From: Hyaloperonospora brassicae
Taxonomy: Eukaryota > Oomycota > Peronosporomycetes > Peronosporales > Peronosporaceae
Reading direction: 5' to 3'
Assembly (NCBI GenBank): GCA_947650285.1
Contig: CANTFL010001420.1
Span: forward strand, 62,001 to 126,000
DNA: 64,000 nucleotides
This document shows, piece after piece, positions 1 to 10,515 of this stretch. The translations under genes were made by a program, and so were the position numbers. The notes under the pieces are model-generated. The model was not told where the DNA came from, did no database searches, and saw only the letters and a list, made by a program, of their open reading frames with translations. Each line of letters begins with the position of its first letter. Position 1 is the first letter of the stretch.

Positions 1-540
1 GCTCCAGGAAAAGACGAGGAAGCAGACGAGGCTGCAAAAGTCAACACATGCTCAACTAGTAGTGGCAGCCGACACAATGGTTCGCCCACTCACCATGTGT
101 GTCGACGTCACGGCGCCCAGGCTGCTTTAGCTACCGATGCGACGACTGCACAGGGTCCCGTCAAGTCCAATGAGCACGAAGTACCGATGAAGTTAAACCC
201 GACACTTGCTGATCATCAAAGGGCGGCAATGTTGACTGATGACCACATTCCTCTGCTGCTCGACCTGCCACATTGTGTCAGCGGCGATACCGACTTGGAG
301 CGACAACGCTCGTACTTGAGCGCTAAGAAACTTGCTTTTGAGCAGTACAAGTGGACTTATGAGAAAGAGTTGCAAGAGCAGGAAATGAAGGTGCTTCGAA
401 GCGAGATGGAGATTCGTGAGGTCTGTGCCCAGAAAGAGATCGAATACCAGCAGATGAGCATTCGAGCCGACGTGATTTATCGCATGATACTCGCAGGTGC
501 GAGCGTTGAGGATACTGCCGAGCGATTAGCATGGCTTTAA
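1..540 (+). CDS. 3' part of a coiled-coil protein gene (5' end outside window)
   Basis: The frame is open from the first base to a TAA at 538-540, so the gene is cut by the window edge; the GTG at 97 is not a credible start and no start can be assigned. The visible part has an acidic, Ser/Thr-rich beginning, then from about base 300 a long charged helix rich in Lys, Glu, Gln and Met (motifs such as LAFEQYKW and EKELQEQEMKVLRSEMEIRE), which should form a coiled coil. It ends in AGASVEDTAERLAWL. Oomycete genomes carry many proteins with a Myb/SANT-like or MADF-like N-terminus followed by such a tail; this is family knowledge, and the DNA-binding part is not in the window, so the function is inferred only weakly. 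A decayed relative of the tail lies just downstream at 1120-1514. Confidence 0.6.
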   Translation, partial: APGKDEEADEAAKVNTCSTSSGSRHNGSPTHHVCRRHGAQAALATDATTAQGPVKSNEHEVPMKLNPTLADHQRAAMLTDDHIPLLLDLPHCVSGDTDLERQRSYLSAKKLAFEQYKWTYEKELQEQEMKVLRSEMEIREVCAQKEIEYQQMSIRADVIYRMILAGASVEDTAERLAWL

Positions 541-1119
541 CCAACGACAATGTTGGAGCGTGTCCTCTCACGGTAAGCGAGACCTATGGAGAGAAGGGGG
601 GCTACAGAACGGTGGGAGTCTACTGGCGCGCACTCCTAACATGAAACGATGAACGAGTTGAGTTTACCAGGAAGTATGTTCACTCCCTCCACCATACGCG
701 TCAAGATATTCCCATCTTTTTGCAGCCAAGCTCAAGCCAGTCCAAGCTTCAATCTCGCACCTCGAACGTGCCTTTCTCGAAGCCACGGGTTACAATGAAT
801 GCGGTCGGTCAGAGGACAGTTGCTCGGCCTGGTGAGGTGAAGACGGCACGCGGTATTGCATCGGTGATGCCCACTTTAGCTTCTTCCGCAGTCTCTAGAA
901 GCAGCGACCTCTTGGCTGCTTAGCCGGTCAGCTACGCACTATGGCAATGCACAATTGTTGCGGCAGATGACGGTTCATTTTTGCGTTCGGTGATGGATGG
1001 AACGTAGTGCCCGCTTGATGAATGCAGTGGCACCTTTGCACTTGAAAACCATGTGCGCGAGCAGAGGTCTACATTGAAAGCTGAACGTTGGTGTCTTCAT
1101 TGTGAGTAACAGCGGCGTT
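541..1119. other. intergenic, no gene seen
   Basis: I see no convincing coding frame. A 67-codon Ser-rich frame at 720-923 has no ATG start and no family resemblance. Part of this stretch may be the unrecognisable 5' half of the pseudogene that follows. Confidence 0.5.
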
Positions 1120-1514
1120 TCGGACGACGTTGTGGTCAAGGGGAAGAAGTGCGTGAGTGGGAAAAGAAAGTCGTCCAGGAAAGGCTCGATTTCGTGTCGT
1201 AGGAAGGGAGACAGGCTTGAGTCTATCAGCATGGAGCTGAGAAATGCTAAGAAGAAGTAGCTGAAGGACCAGATGCGGCTAATGCGGATGAGCTGAAGCT
1301 ATTGGCAATGGAGACGCGTCAACTGGACTTTGCAGTGGCTAAGTGGAAGCAGCAGCAGACGTTGCGATGTGAGCGGTTGCAACTTGAGCGAGCGGAGATG
1401 AAGTTCAACGAGAAAGTCACAAAGCAGCAGCTACTGATGCAGGTGATGGAGCTACGAGCAAGACTTGTGAACGCACTGGACGAGACTGGACAGTCTCCAT
1501 GGATAGAGTGAATG
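1120..1514 (+). pseudogene. frameshifted coiled-coil protein remnant
   Basis: Two overlapping frames together read like one protein tail. The first (about 1120-1260) is basic, with KRKSSRKGSISCRRKGDR and ending ELRNAKKK before a TAG at 1258-1260. The second opens at 1251 and continues ADELKLLAMETRQLDFAVAKWKQQQ through a Leu/Glu/Lys-rich helix to a stop at 1509-1511. Loss of one base near 1257 explains the break. The layout (basic patch, then helix with a conserved FxxxKW element) resembles the tail of the gene at 1-540, so it is probably a decayed member of the same broad family. No ATG-started version exists. Confidence 0.5.
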
Positions 1515-1530
1515 AGTGAGTGAGTGAGCG
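1506..1530. repeat. short GAGT microsatellite
   Basis: Imperfect tandem GAGT units, starting inside the stop region of the upstream pseudogene. Confidence 0.8.
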
Positions 1531-1629
1531 AATTTGCTGCAATAGACAGACGGAAGAAGTTGATGCTTTTGACGATTGTACTGCGTATCGTCCTTCTGTG
1601 GTTGCTCACGATCACATCGCTGCTGCTCC

Positions 1630-4600
1630 TCACATGCTCTTTGCCATGAACTCCTCGTAGCTCTGGCCAAACAACCTCTGCAAGTCGCGCTGGATGTCGC
1701 TCTTGGACATCTTCCAGCCCGTTGCGAAGAGCTTCTCGTACATGTCCACGAGCACTTTGCCGATCACATCGCGCGAGTGGCTCCACTTGTAAATGAGCTG
1801 GTCCAGTACACGCGCGTCCGAGTGCTGGCTCGTGAACGCCGTGCCCAGGATCTCGATACGCATCCGCGTGAGCTCTTCAATGATCGACGGGTTGTTGCAG
1901 TACCACCAGCAGCCATACAGATGCAGGTTCCGGAACTTGTTGGCCGCCACGGTCACTTCGTGCTGGTTCACGCGCGAGAGGAACGTGGCCAGAAACTTTA
2001 CCTTGGGGAAGTTACGGCACAACTTGATCAAAATGTCCACGTTGCTCGGCTTCACTCCGTCGCCGGCCACACCATAGCGAGCATTAATCGGACGCACGCT
2101 GTCAAACTTTAGCGCAATCGGCAGCTTCTTCTCTTCAGCCAGCGGCAGTAGCACTTGCAGCAGCAATTCCGCACCATTTGGTAGCTCATTTGTACCAGCA
2201 GAAGCAGACGCATTCTCCTCCGGGTACTTGAAGGAAATGGGCACGCTAGCCATGAAGTACTCGGGCTTCATTATGTCGATCCACTTCTCCAGAAGCAAAC
2301 GCACACCCGCGAGCGTATGTGGTAGCTTGAACACGTCTAGCGTCGGGCTGATGGACGCCCAATCGCCGAGCAGGGCCTGGTCTACCCGCAGAGCCGAACG
2401 GAAGTATTTGCGCGACCATGCAGGCGGCGGCGTGCTTGTGGCTGGATTAACCAGCCAGTGTCGGGCCTCCTCCGGTTCAAACGGGATGTTTGTCATCACC
2501 GCGTACTTGAGACCAGCTAGGCGGAACACCGTGTCTACGTACTCCTCGGCATCCTGATGCTTGAACCATTTCTGGATAGCAGACAGGTCGCGTCTCGCCA
2601 CAAGGTGGTCCAGACCCAACAAGTGCAGCGTCGTCAGTACTCCACGGCAAGCCTCCGACACAGGAGAGCGGTCCACGAACAGGTGCTGCCAGACGAGACC
2701 AGCTTGCTGCTCCTTTGTGCACGAATTAAATTCTTCCACTTGCATAGGTGCCGTTTGTAGGAACTCAGCCACGAGGTAGTGGTAGGTCAACAGCTCATTG
2801 ATGCCCCACAGCATGAGCTTGCCGTGGCTAGGAGGAAACAGGTGCGTGTGCATGTCAATGATCTGGACGCTGGAAACGGCCTCGCGCACAAATGCCCCTA
2901 CCTCGTCCTTGGTACTGAGGTATTCACTAGTGTGGTGGTTGCGAAGCACGTCGTCGAGGGTTTCGAGAGCAGTTTGCTTCCCGCATACGAGACGCTGGTA
3001 CAAAGCAGCAACATCAGCGGCAAACGAAGCGCATGCGTCGTTCGTGATATCGAAGCCTTTGACTGAGCTGAGGACGCTGGCAACGGCCACACCAACACCG
3101 CTAGAAACCTCCGAAGAAGACTCTGCGCGTCCAGACTTGTAAAAGTCATGGCTGCAGCCCTTGCTGGCTTCGACAACATGCTGACTAGCTCGCCACAGAG
3201 TCTTCGGCGTCGTGCCCTTCTCACCATCCATAAACTCGTACTTGCCCGTGGAGACGTTAGCGCTCAACCCGTTCGCGTACACCCATGTCTTTTCACTTGT
3301 GGAGTAAATGGGCCTGCAACTTCGAATCGAGTCCATATTACCTACAAAAATGTCTGGGCCGGTGCCACTCTCCTTTCTCGAGTCCGCCTGCGTTGGAGTC
3401 AAGTAGCGTAGAATTACGGCAGTGGCATATGCCATGAATACGCTTGGGCGGTACGTCGGATCCTTCGCTATGTTGGCCTCTACAGAGCTAAATAGTCGTA
3501 CGCCATACTTCAGCATGGCGTTCTGACCAACCCAGAAAGTATCCAAGCCAAAGTGTCTGTGCTCCACGCGACTCATCCACTCGTCATATGCATGCTGAGC
3601 CTTTTCGTTGCTGATGCCGCGCAGCATAAGGGATGGGGCAATGTCCTTGGCGTACAAGAGATCCATGAACTGACGAACCTGCGGGTATTCCAACACGCCG
3701 CTCGTGTTCTTCACACGTGTCAAAGCCAGAAGATACACCATCGCCGTATGCACAGCATTTGCAATGCTGAGCTTAATCAAGTGGTCTTGCTCCAACAGAC
3801 CTGCGGTCGTATGGATGTGCACGCCCGGCAATGCACTCAGTGCCTTGGCATCCAGCACATGCTTAATATCTTCGATCACTAGTGTCTTGGTCGGCCATGG
3901 CTCCGACAGAGGCACCAGTGCGTTTCCAGGCCGGTGAGACGTCAAGCGGTCGACCATCGTATTGTGAAAATGCACCTTGGACGATACGTACGCGCGAAAC
4001 GAAGTGACGTCGCTCGGTTGGCCTTCCCACGTCGTCTCGAGCACCAACTTCTTGATCAGATCTCCATTCTTGGGCAAATTGTCCGTATTGATCACCGAGA
4101 TGACGTTGTCTACACAGCCATTCCACAAAACACGAGCACCACACGCAAACACACACACACACACACATTCATACACGACCGTGAGCTGGACCTGCTTGTC
4201 GTTCCTGCTTCGTAAAACAAGTTCAACTGCCTGACTCGGTCGCCTCTCGAAACAGCGATACAGCAGCTCGGTCAGGTCGACAATGGCAGCCCCTCCCTCG
4301 ACAAGGCCGCTCTCGGTCACGCCAAAGCCAATGTACTTGAGCTTCGGTAGCTGAGCTGGCAGCTGCATCAACGCCGCGCGGCCGTCCGCTTCTCCCAGCG
4401 AACCCACAGCTTCGACCTCAATCTCCTCCGTCTCGACACTGCCATCGACTCGAACGACGTCCACTTCGTACGTTCCTTGCGCCTCCTCACACGCGCGGAC
4501 AAAGCTGTGTCCGCGTGTCTGGGCCACCACAACAGCGCCACCAGCTGCTCGAATCGTTGGCACGAGCACCGACCGCTGCATTGCCCCATTCATCGAAACC

Positions 4601-4765
4601 GCCATACAAAACACACCGTCAGCTTGCGACGACGGCCTATTTCGCACTGCGCGATGCAATTGAAGTGGTCCACGACGCAATACGCACGAGGAAGCGGCCG
4701 CTGCCGATGCAGATGGTGTCGGTCGCGCTCGAGAAACGCGAGTGGCCGCGCAGTGGTTGGAACAT
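1630..4765 (-). CDS. bifunctional mannitol-dehydrogenase-family oxidoreductase / uronate isomerase-like fusion
   Basis: The N-terminal half resembles long-chain mannitol/fructuronate/tagaturonate reductases. Exon 1 (4765-4688) encodes MFQPLRG through the nucleotide-binding motif IGSGRFL; after a 112-nt intron exon 2 resumes RSVLVPTIRAAGG. Further family marks are NTDNLPKNGD and the catalytic pattern K-x4-N-x2-H (IKLSIANAVHTA, bases 3748-3778). The C-terminal half, from about residue 545, starts with the metal-binding HxH of an amidohydrolase (IIDMHTHLFPP, near 2850-2870) and ends like uronate isomerase (GCWWYCNNPSIIEEL, then TSQHSDAR). These families catalyse adjacent steps of hexuronate breakdown, so one chain may do isomerisation and NAD(H)-dependent reduction; exact substrates are inferred. 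The start at 4765 is chosen because only it gives the Rossmann motif. A second in-frame intron is likely. Predicted length is about 965-1007 residues. No targeting signal seen, so cytosolic. Bacterial origin is plausible but untested. Confidence 0.85.
4110..4235 (-). other. candidate intron 2 (in frame) of the fusion enzyme gene
   Basis: This 126-nt stretch keeps the frame open but translates into Val/Cys-rich non-family sequence because of a GT repeat. A phase-1 intron from GTCAGG to TGTAG would join ERRP to NNVISVINTDNLP, closer to what the family shows before the DNLPxNG motif. The 5' site is not consensus; an alternative shorter intron starting in the GT repeat (about 54 nt) also keeps the frame. 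Confidence 0.5.
4149..4167. repeat. AC microsatellite inside the fusion gene
   Basis: An uninterrupted run of AC units on the + strand lies inside the candidate second intron. Its length would not affect the protein if the intron is removed. Confidence 0.85.
4576..4687 (-). other. intron 1 of the fusion enzyme gene
   Basis: On the minus strand the 5' site is GTGCGT after TTCCTC, a good fit to the oomycete GTRNGT pattern, and the 3' site is ATGCAG before CGGTCGG. A CTGAC branch-like site lies within (AAGCTGACGG). Splicing is phase 0 and joins IGSGRFL to RSVLVP, giving the continuous family motif; reading through the intron meets a stop in the exon 1 frame. Confidence 0.85.
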
Positions 4766-6762
4766 CTCGGCCGGAAGACAAGTGGGTGCGTCTGTACCCG
4801 TGTCGAGGGGGTACGTTGTCGCCCTGAAGTGGGGTCGAAATGTCGACGGAAGGTAACCAAACCACTGGCGACGAGCGGAGAGGGGTCGGTCAGTATCTCG
4901 AGGGTGGCATCCTCGTGTTCGATTCGGTCGGTGGGACTCCGCACTGGTTTGAAGGACCTTCGGACAGCGTCTGCGGTTGGTGGTGGTAAGACCGAAATGG
5001 TGCCCGGCGTGCAGACGGCGCCGCCCAGCAGTAACTAGCACTAGTGCATCACAGAGCTCGCGAGCGTGGCTGTGGACAGCACCGAGACAGAGGGTGTGGA
5101 GTTTGTACGACCACTACCTCGTTCTCCCATGCGCCGCTGCCGCCAGAAGAAGGAGCTTCGTATCCCGCGTGCTCTTTCGGGCGGCCAATTCTTGCGCTGT
5201 GGAGCCCTACGGGACACTCTAATCGCACTGGACGTTGATAAGGTGAACGTCGTGATCGATTGCAGAACTGCGCCTGCATCCTCTCTCGACAAGCCGTACG
5301 CACTCCCTGTCATTCTAATGGTACGGGCCCACATGTGCATTGGCACGCCGAGCTGCGTTGCTAAGGGATGTCGGTATGAGAGAGTGCTATAGAACTCGAC
5401 ATTGGCAGCTGGCCTTAAGCTTAACGGGGATCTGCGTCAGCGGCACTTACCGCGAGAGTGAACTGATGAATGCCTACACATGACAACCGCTTACAACGGA
5501 TCGCATCAGCGGCATTGAAGCGGGGGCGGGTACCACGCAGCAACGTGTCATCGTTCGGGAGCAGGAGAGTAATGGAAGCAGTGATTACCTCGAGTGACCA
5601 ACACTGACGATCAGTGGATAGCGACCGACTCCCAGACGCTTCGACAACGCCACGAATTAAGCGGTGTTGACTTTGACGCGAATTCGCTGCTTCGCGGATT
5701 ACATGGAGTGTACCCGGCACCGTCGCGAACTCAACGTCTTGTTGGCGTTCTAGTGACGACCATTGTTTGTTGAACGCTTTAGACCGTGCGCTGCCTTAGG
5801 CTCTCTAACAAGGGCACGATGCACTGGCGCGAGGCAGCGCTTGATGAGCTATCGCGTCCAACAGCTGCCAGAAACAATGTGGGCACACGACAACGACCTC
5901 AATGAGGACCGGGTCATGATTCATCGATGGTATACCAGTGCAGTGACTGGATCAATCTTTCGTGAAAGAGGAGGATGGATCAATCTTTCGACGAAAGAGG
6001 ACGCGACTGCGGTCGTCGCAAAAATCATTGCTGCCAACGGGTGAAGGAGGCAAATGGAGCACAAGTGCTGGACATGCCCACGCGCGCAGGCCTGTTGGCA
6101 GAACCTCATCCATCTGCCGCATGTACGAGTGGATGCGGGAGTCAGTTAAGCCGCTTGCACGGCTTTGTTGCACATTCAATGCATGCAGATAAGTGCTGGG
6201 GCTGTGCAAGAAAGTCAAACAACGTATATTGTGGAAGGTTGTCACGATAGTGTAGCTCGCGGGTACTTTCAAAAACTGAGCGTCACAGGCGCTCTCAATC
6301 AACTGCACACGCGCATTGTCGGGTGGAGCAGGGATGGTGTCTCGCCCGCGTCAGCAATGGTGTCAGGATCCGTGCAACCTTTCGTGGCGGACGCTGAAAG
6401 CACAAACCATCAAAACATCAGCCACCATTAGTTGTCAGTAGCTCGAGCAAGAGGTCAACAGCGACACAGACAATGAATCTCACACCTTATCGAACAAGTC
6501 GTTGCTCAGTAGGCCCGGAAGCTGGTGGACGTACCACCGCTTACTCGGCCACCTCCCCGTCGGCAACGTTTGATGGAACAGGTTAAAGTCGGTGATACTT
6601 CGCCGCCCGATTCAAGCGCGTCAAAATCTATTCCAAATCTATAGATAAGTACCGTTCGTACTCTTTCGGATGCTTCTGTGAGATCTTAGAACGTCATCAA
6701 CGTCGCCAGGTTGGGTTGTGGATAAAGCATACCTTTCATAACCTTTCGGGTCGACTTGACGC
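4766..6762. other. intergenic between two minus-strand genes, no gene seen
   Basis: This holds the promoter side of the fusion gene and the 3' side of the secreted-protein gene. Open frames here (for example 5066-5392 and 5763-6044 on +) start at non-ATG codons or lack any family resemblance, so I do not call them. A short imperfect tandem repeat is listed separately. No core promoter motif could be placed with confidence. Confidence 0.5.
5948..6001. repeat. two-copy tandem repeat with palindromic ends
   Basis: Two near-identical units, TGGATCAATCTTTCG followed by a GAAAGAGGA end, at 5948-5972 and 5976-6001, with a 28-bp period. Each contains a small palindrome of the type CTTTCG..GAAAG. Confidence 0.8.
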
Positions 6763-7203
6763 TCAGCAAGGCGATGCACCAGATTGTACGCCGAACTCTT
6801 CCTGCACCGCCTCTTTAGCTGCTAAATACTCAGTGTCGAATACACCGTTGAATGAGACTTTGTTCTTGTTTTGTAGTTCGACGGCCCACCTCGCTAGATC
6901 ATCGGCAGCGTTCTGCTTTGCACTCGATAACGTCCTCGCCAGTAGTGGCTGCATCAGGGGCAAAGAGTCGTCCGCCAAATTCGTTCGAAGAGAAAACATT
7001 CTGTCTTCGCCCTCGGGTTGTGCAAGAAGGGCAAACCCGTCAGCGACCCGAACGTTTCCGGGGACCGATGGAGTGGGTGCGTCCGGGTTCATGTCCGACG
7101 TCATGTCAGTAGTGGTCGACTCTTCCGCGACTGGAGCCGACAGGACGCTGCCGCTGGCAGATGCGACGAGCGCGAGCGTGAGGAGACGGAAGATCTTGAC
7201 CAT
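6763..7203 (-). CDS. small secreted protein, candidate effector
   Basis: A 146-residue protein starting at an ATG in good context (CCACAATGG) after a C/T-rich leader. The first 23 residues form a clear signal peptide: MVK, a hydrophobic core (LLTLALVAS), then a small-residue cleavage region ending SVLSA before PVAEES. The mature part begins Ser/Thr/Asp/Pro-rich, then has a helical, charged C-terminal half (DDLARWAVELQNKNKVSF, FDTEYLAAKEAVQEEFG) and ends in a lone Cys. There is no canonical RxLR; GEDR at about residue 65 only faintly recalls an EER motif. Secretion is well supported; the role as an effector is inferred from the organism type and size. It is single exon and on the same strand as the fusion gene 2 kb away, but not co-transcribed in any visible way. 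Confidence 0.65.
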   Translation of the reverse strand: MVKIFRLLTLALVASASGSVLSAPVAEESTTTDMTSDMNPDAPTPSVPGNVRVADGFALLAQPEGEDRMFSLRTNLADDSLPLMQPLLARTLSSAKQNAADDLARWAVELQNKNKVSFNGVFDTEYLAAKEAVQEEFGVQSGASPC

Positions 7204-10200
7204 TGTGGCGGGAGGAGTGGCAGTCGGTGACACAGGAGCTTTGGCGAGGAGGAGGCGTTGGCGGGCACAGGGGTGCTGCCGAGGAGGGGGGGTGCTGGCG
7301 AGTCAAATTCGAAAGTGAGGAAGACGTTGCAGTCTCAAAGCTGCGGGTGCTGTATGACTGGACGAATGGGTCATCGTGTGCTCACGGGCTTGCTGCCGCG
7401 AGCGTCTGGCTCTGGTTCCCCAATCTCCAGTATCTCCGCACGATGTGCACAGCTGTAGCCAGCACGCACAGAACTGGATGGGGCCCGCATCGTCCATCGC
7501 GCGTTCTTGTCGTGTCACACTACGTGTGCAAATATATTCGAGTTCGGAGTGCTCACATCGGCTTTTCGATTACGAGCTCGACAACCGATCGATCCGGTTG
7601 CACGGGTAATTCGATTCGAAAGACTCAACGTCGCATTGCTGACGCTGCCCATCTGCGCAAAGGAAGCGCCCGTGGGTACAGTGAAACAGTGGATGCCGGT
7701 ACTCCACCAGAATTTGTCTCTTTCGTTGATGTCACATGTTTTCTAAGAGCAGTTCGCGAGCAGGATGATCCTGCTCGCGACGTCTACGCATAAGGCCGTG
7801 CGCGTACATGAAATTGGCGATTGATGTCGTGGTGGTGTTTGTGGGCGCACAGGTGTGTACGGTCATGTCGTGGTCACTATATTGTGGCCACAAAGCGCAA
7901 AGCCATTGGCGAGTGTGTGCACGGTACAAGGCGTAGTTCTTGGCATTCAGCTTGTTGCTGCACGTCTTGCGCGTGTGTAGAGTATCCTTTCTTACATATG
8001 CATGCCGCTCCCTCCGCCCGTTGGTCGTAAGAAACAAGAAAGAAGGACGTAAATGATCACTGTTTCACTCAGCGGTAAAGCTCGTTCTCATCCTCATTCT
8101 CTCTCCTCTCTCTCTTGATCGCTCTCTCGTTCTCACACATTTTATTCTGTTGTTGTCATCGTTGTGATCGTTGCTTCTGCACGGACGGACGAGATCAGCT
8201 GTTGTCTTTCTGTTCGCTCGTCTTTCTCTTCAACACAGCGACAACACGAACGAGTTGCGTCGTGACTACGCGACAGCACCGTTGTGGCACAACGCATGAG
8301 CACGACGCATTCCCCAGCCGCGAGCTGTAATCACCATGAGAGGTGCGTGCGTAGCCAGCGCTCGATGTTGTTCTCTGGACGGAATGACTGATATCAAAAG
8401 ACGAGGTACAGAGCCGCTCCTCCGTCAAGCGCACAAGCCATGAGCGTGTCGCCGTCTCAAGTCGTACCTGAATCATACACCAACGACGTGGCACATCAGC
8501 TTGATCCCACGAGCTGGAGAAAATGAGGCACCACCGTTGTTGTGTCGCACTTTTCCAGCTCGTAGGATCGTCGCTTTTCGCGCGTGATGTTCACATCTTT
8601 ACTTTGTCTCGATTACACGTCGCACCAATCTCGACAAACCCAGCTATCGTCCTATCGTCTCTGATGTGACCACGCTTGATGGGTGCGGCTTGCACCTACC
8701 CTGTATGGGTCACATACCAGTTCTTACACTTACAGTGCAGGATTTCACTTCGCGTCGCAAAGCTGTGTCGCAGTTAAGTTTGTACACCCGATCTTTTGTC
8801 TGTACATTGTACGACGAAAGTTCTGCACTACAATGCAAGCAGTCCTCGACAGTGCACTTCTTATCTACAAGATTGGAACGTAAGTGCAGGCGCTCGAGCA
8901 CGGGGTGCTCCACGCTGTGTATGGTACAAGGTCGGCATCGATCACAATCTTTTCGTTCGTGGTAGCTCGCGTTGTGTTTTCATCACACCATTGTCGAGCA
9001 TCTTTGCAGTCCGATAGTGCATGTGTCGAACGACGGGTCGACGGTTCACCACACCACTTCGTTCAATAGATGAGGTGCCTTCTACATACGCTTCTGCTAG
9101 TGCTTTGCAAAAAGACGTCCTTTACGATATCGAACGCAGCTATCCAGATAGTAGACACAAGCGATGACATGGAGGTGCATTACCGCCATCTCGTCTATGC
9201 CAATGAACCAAGCTCCATAACTTGCCAAGTTTGTGCTCGACGTATTGCATTGATTTGTGGGAGACCTATATCTGTAAATGTGTCACGATGACAGGGCGTG
9301 TCTTTGAAACGATGCAACGTCAATCGTCTTCAGTTGACGACAGTGCAATCTCGTGGGTTAAGTCGATACACAATTGCGCATGCATCATGTCTTGTCGCCC
9401 TGTGGCCTGACATTTGCATCGATGAAGGTTGCGAGATAATTGGGCTGGTGCATGCTCGCCATTTACAAGAGCGACGTTCGCAGCCCACATGTCCATCCCT
9501 TCCAAGACGCCATCGTCTACTTGATAGCAAAAATCTGGGGGTACGTACTGTCCGCCTGCGACATACCGCTGGATTATGGCATGTATTGCAATCAAGTGGT
9601 GACAGCCTAAAGACCAAAGATAAAGATCTGCGATCAGGAGGTGCGAGCTTACAAGTGCCAGCTTCAAGTCCACGATCATGTGGTGGCAGCCTGGAAAGCC
9701 CATGTTGTAGCTTTTCCAATGATGGGATGGCGGCTTTGACAACGCATGGGGAACAAGCTTATGACGAGTATCAATGCGACAGATGCTGATTGGACAAGAG
9801 TACTCGAGAGTAGGTTGTACCTTGTTGTGGGAGCTTCGTGGTAGCACAATAGTTTGTGCGCATGTGACATACATGCATGCTTTGCATGGGGTGATCGACG
9901 GCATCTTCATTTGCACCTGTCGTATAGAGTACCAATACATGCGTCGGGTGATCGCTTGGTTGATGGTTGACAAAGGCCGCCGACGTGAGACTTTCATTAC
10001 GGCAAGTCAACTTAAAAATGCCGGACCATCATTGAGATACATCAGTTGAGTAGATGTTGGCGTCACAGTGATTTATCTTGACGAGCATACACTGTTCCAC
10101 CCGCTGCCAATCTGACAACATTCTTGACGAAGACGGCATTTTCGTGCGACCGTCTCATGAAAAGAAGGCAACTTGTTCCAATGAGTAAGCAGTCAGCCCC

Positions 10201-10300
10201 GATTGCGGGTGCGAGGGCGAAGTAACTAGTAAACGTGCACTTTTTTAGTAGCCCATCGCCTTCCTCAGCAGCTGCTTTCGTGGAAGTGCGTGTGATGGTC
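7204..10300. other. gene-poor stretch of normal composition
   Basis: The first 120 bases are the C/T-rich leader and promoter side of the secreted-protein gene. Beyond that, frames overlap on both strands (for example 9320-9997 minus, 225 codons, and 9298-9789 plus) but show no family motifs, and their translations are rich in His and Cys as expected from noncoding DNA. I see no recognised gene. A CT-rich tract lies at about 8095-8135. Confidence 0.45.
8503..8570. repeat. imperfect hairpin with about 20-bp arms
   Basis: The left arm around GATCCCACGAGCTGGAGAAA (8503-8524) and the right arm ending TTTTCCAGCTCGTAGGATC (8551-8570) are reverse complements apart from a few mismatches. The loop is about 26 bases. 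Confidence 0.7.
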
Positions 10301-10379
10301 GCACGACGCATATAATTATCTTACAAGCGGTCGATGAAAAACGTCAAGCAATACTTCTTAGTCGAGAAGGTCTCGGACC

Positions 10380-10515
10380 TCCAGCACCACGGCCTCAGCA
10401 AAATAGCACCAGCTCGGCAACATTAGAAGCAGCACCGCTATCAGCATCTCTATCAGCACCACAACATCATTTCGATATCAATATCAGCAACACCACCATC
10501 AGCAGCTCAGCAATC
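10380..10515. repeat. degenerate CAG/CAC/ATC trinucleotide-rich tract
   Basis: Many interspersed CAGCACCA, ATCAGCA and ATATCA units give a low-complexity tract just before base composition turns AT-rich. Translation in the Gln/His frame is interrupted by a stop, so it is not an obvious exon. Confidence 0.6.

Noticed and set aside
1576..2112. 178-codon + strand frame opposite the fusion gene
   Set aside because: It is antisense to a region with clear amidohydrolase-family sequence, and its translation has no family marks.
4766..4944. Longer N-terminus of the fusion protein from the GTG at 4944
   Set aside because: Not an ATG, and the frame gives low-complexity Arg/Ser/Ala sequence. The spliced start at 4765 yields the family motif instead.
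6716..7318. 200-codon + strand frame
   Set aside because: Antisense to the secreted-protein gene, which has a clear signal peptide and good start context.
9320..9997. 225-codon minus-strand frame without matches
   Set aside because: Long overlapping frames exist on the opposite strand here too. The translation is His/Cys/Met-rich with no domain, so I treat it as chance.
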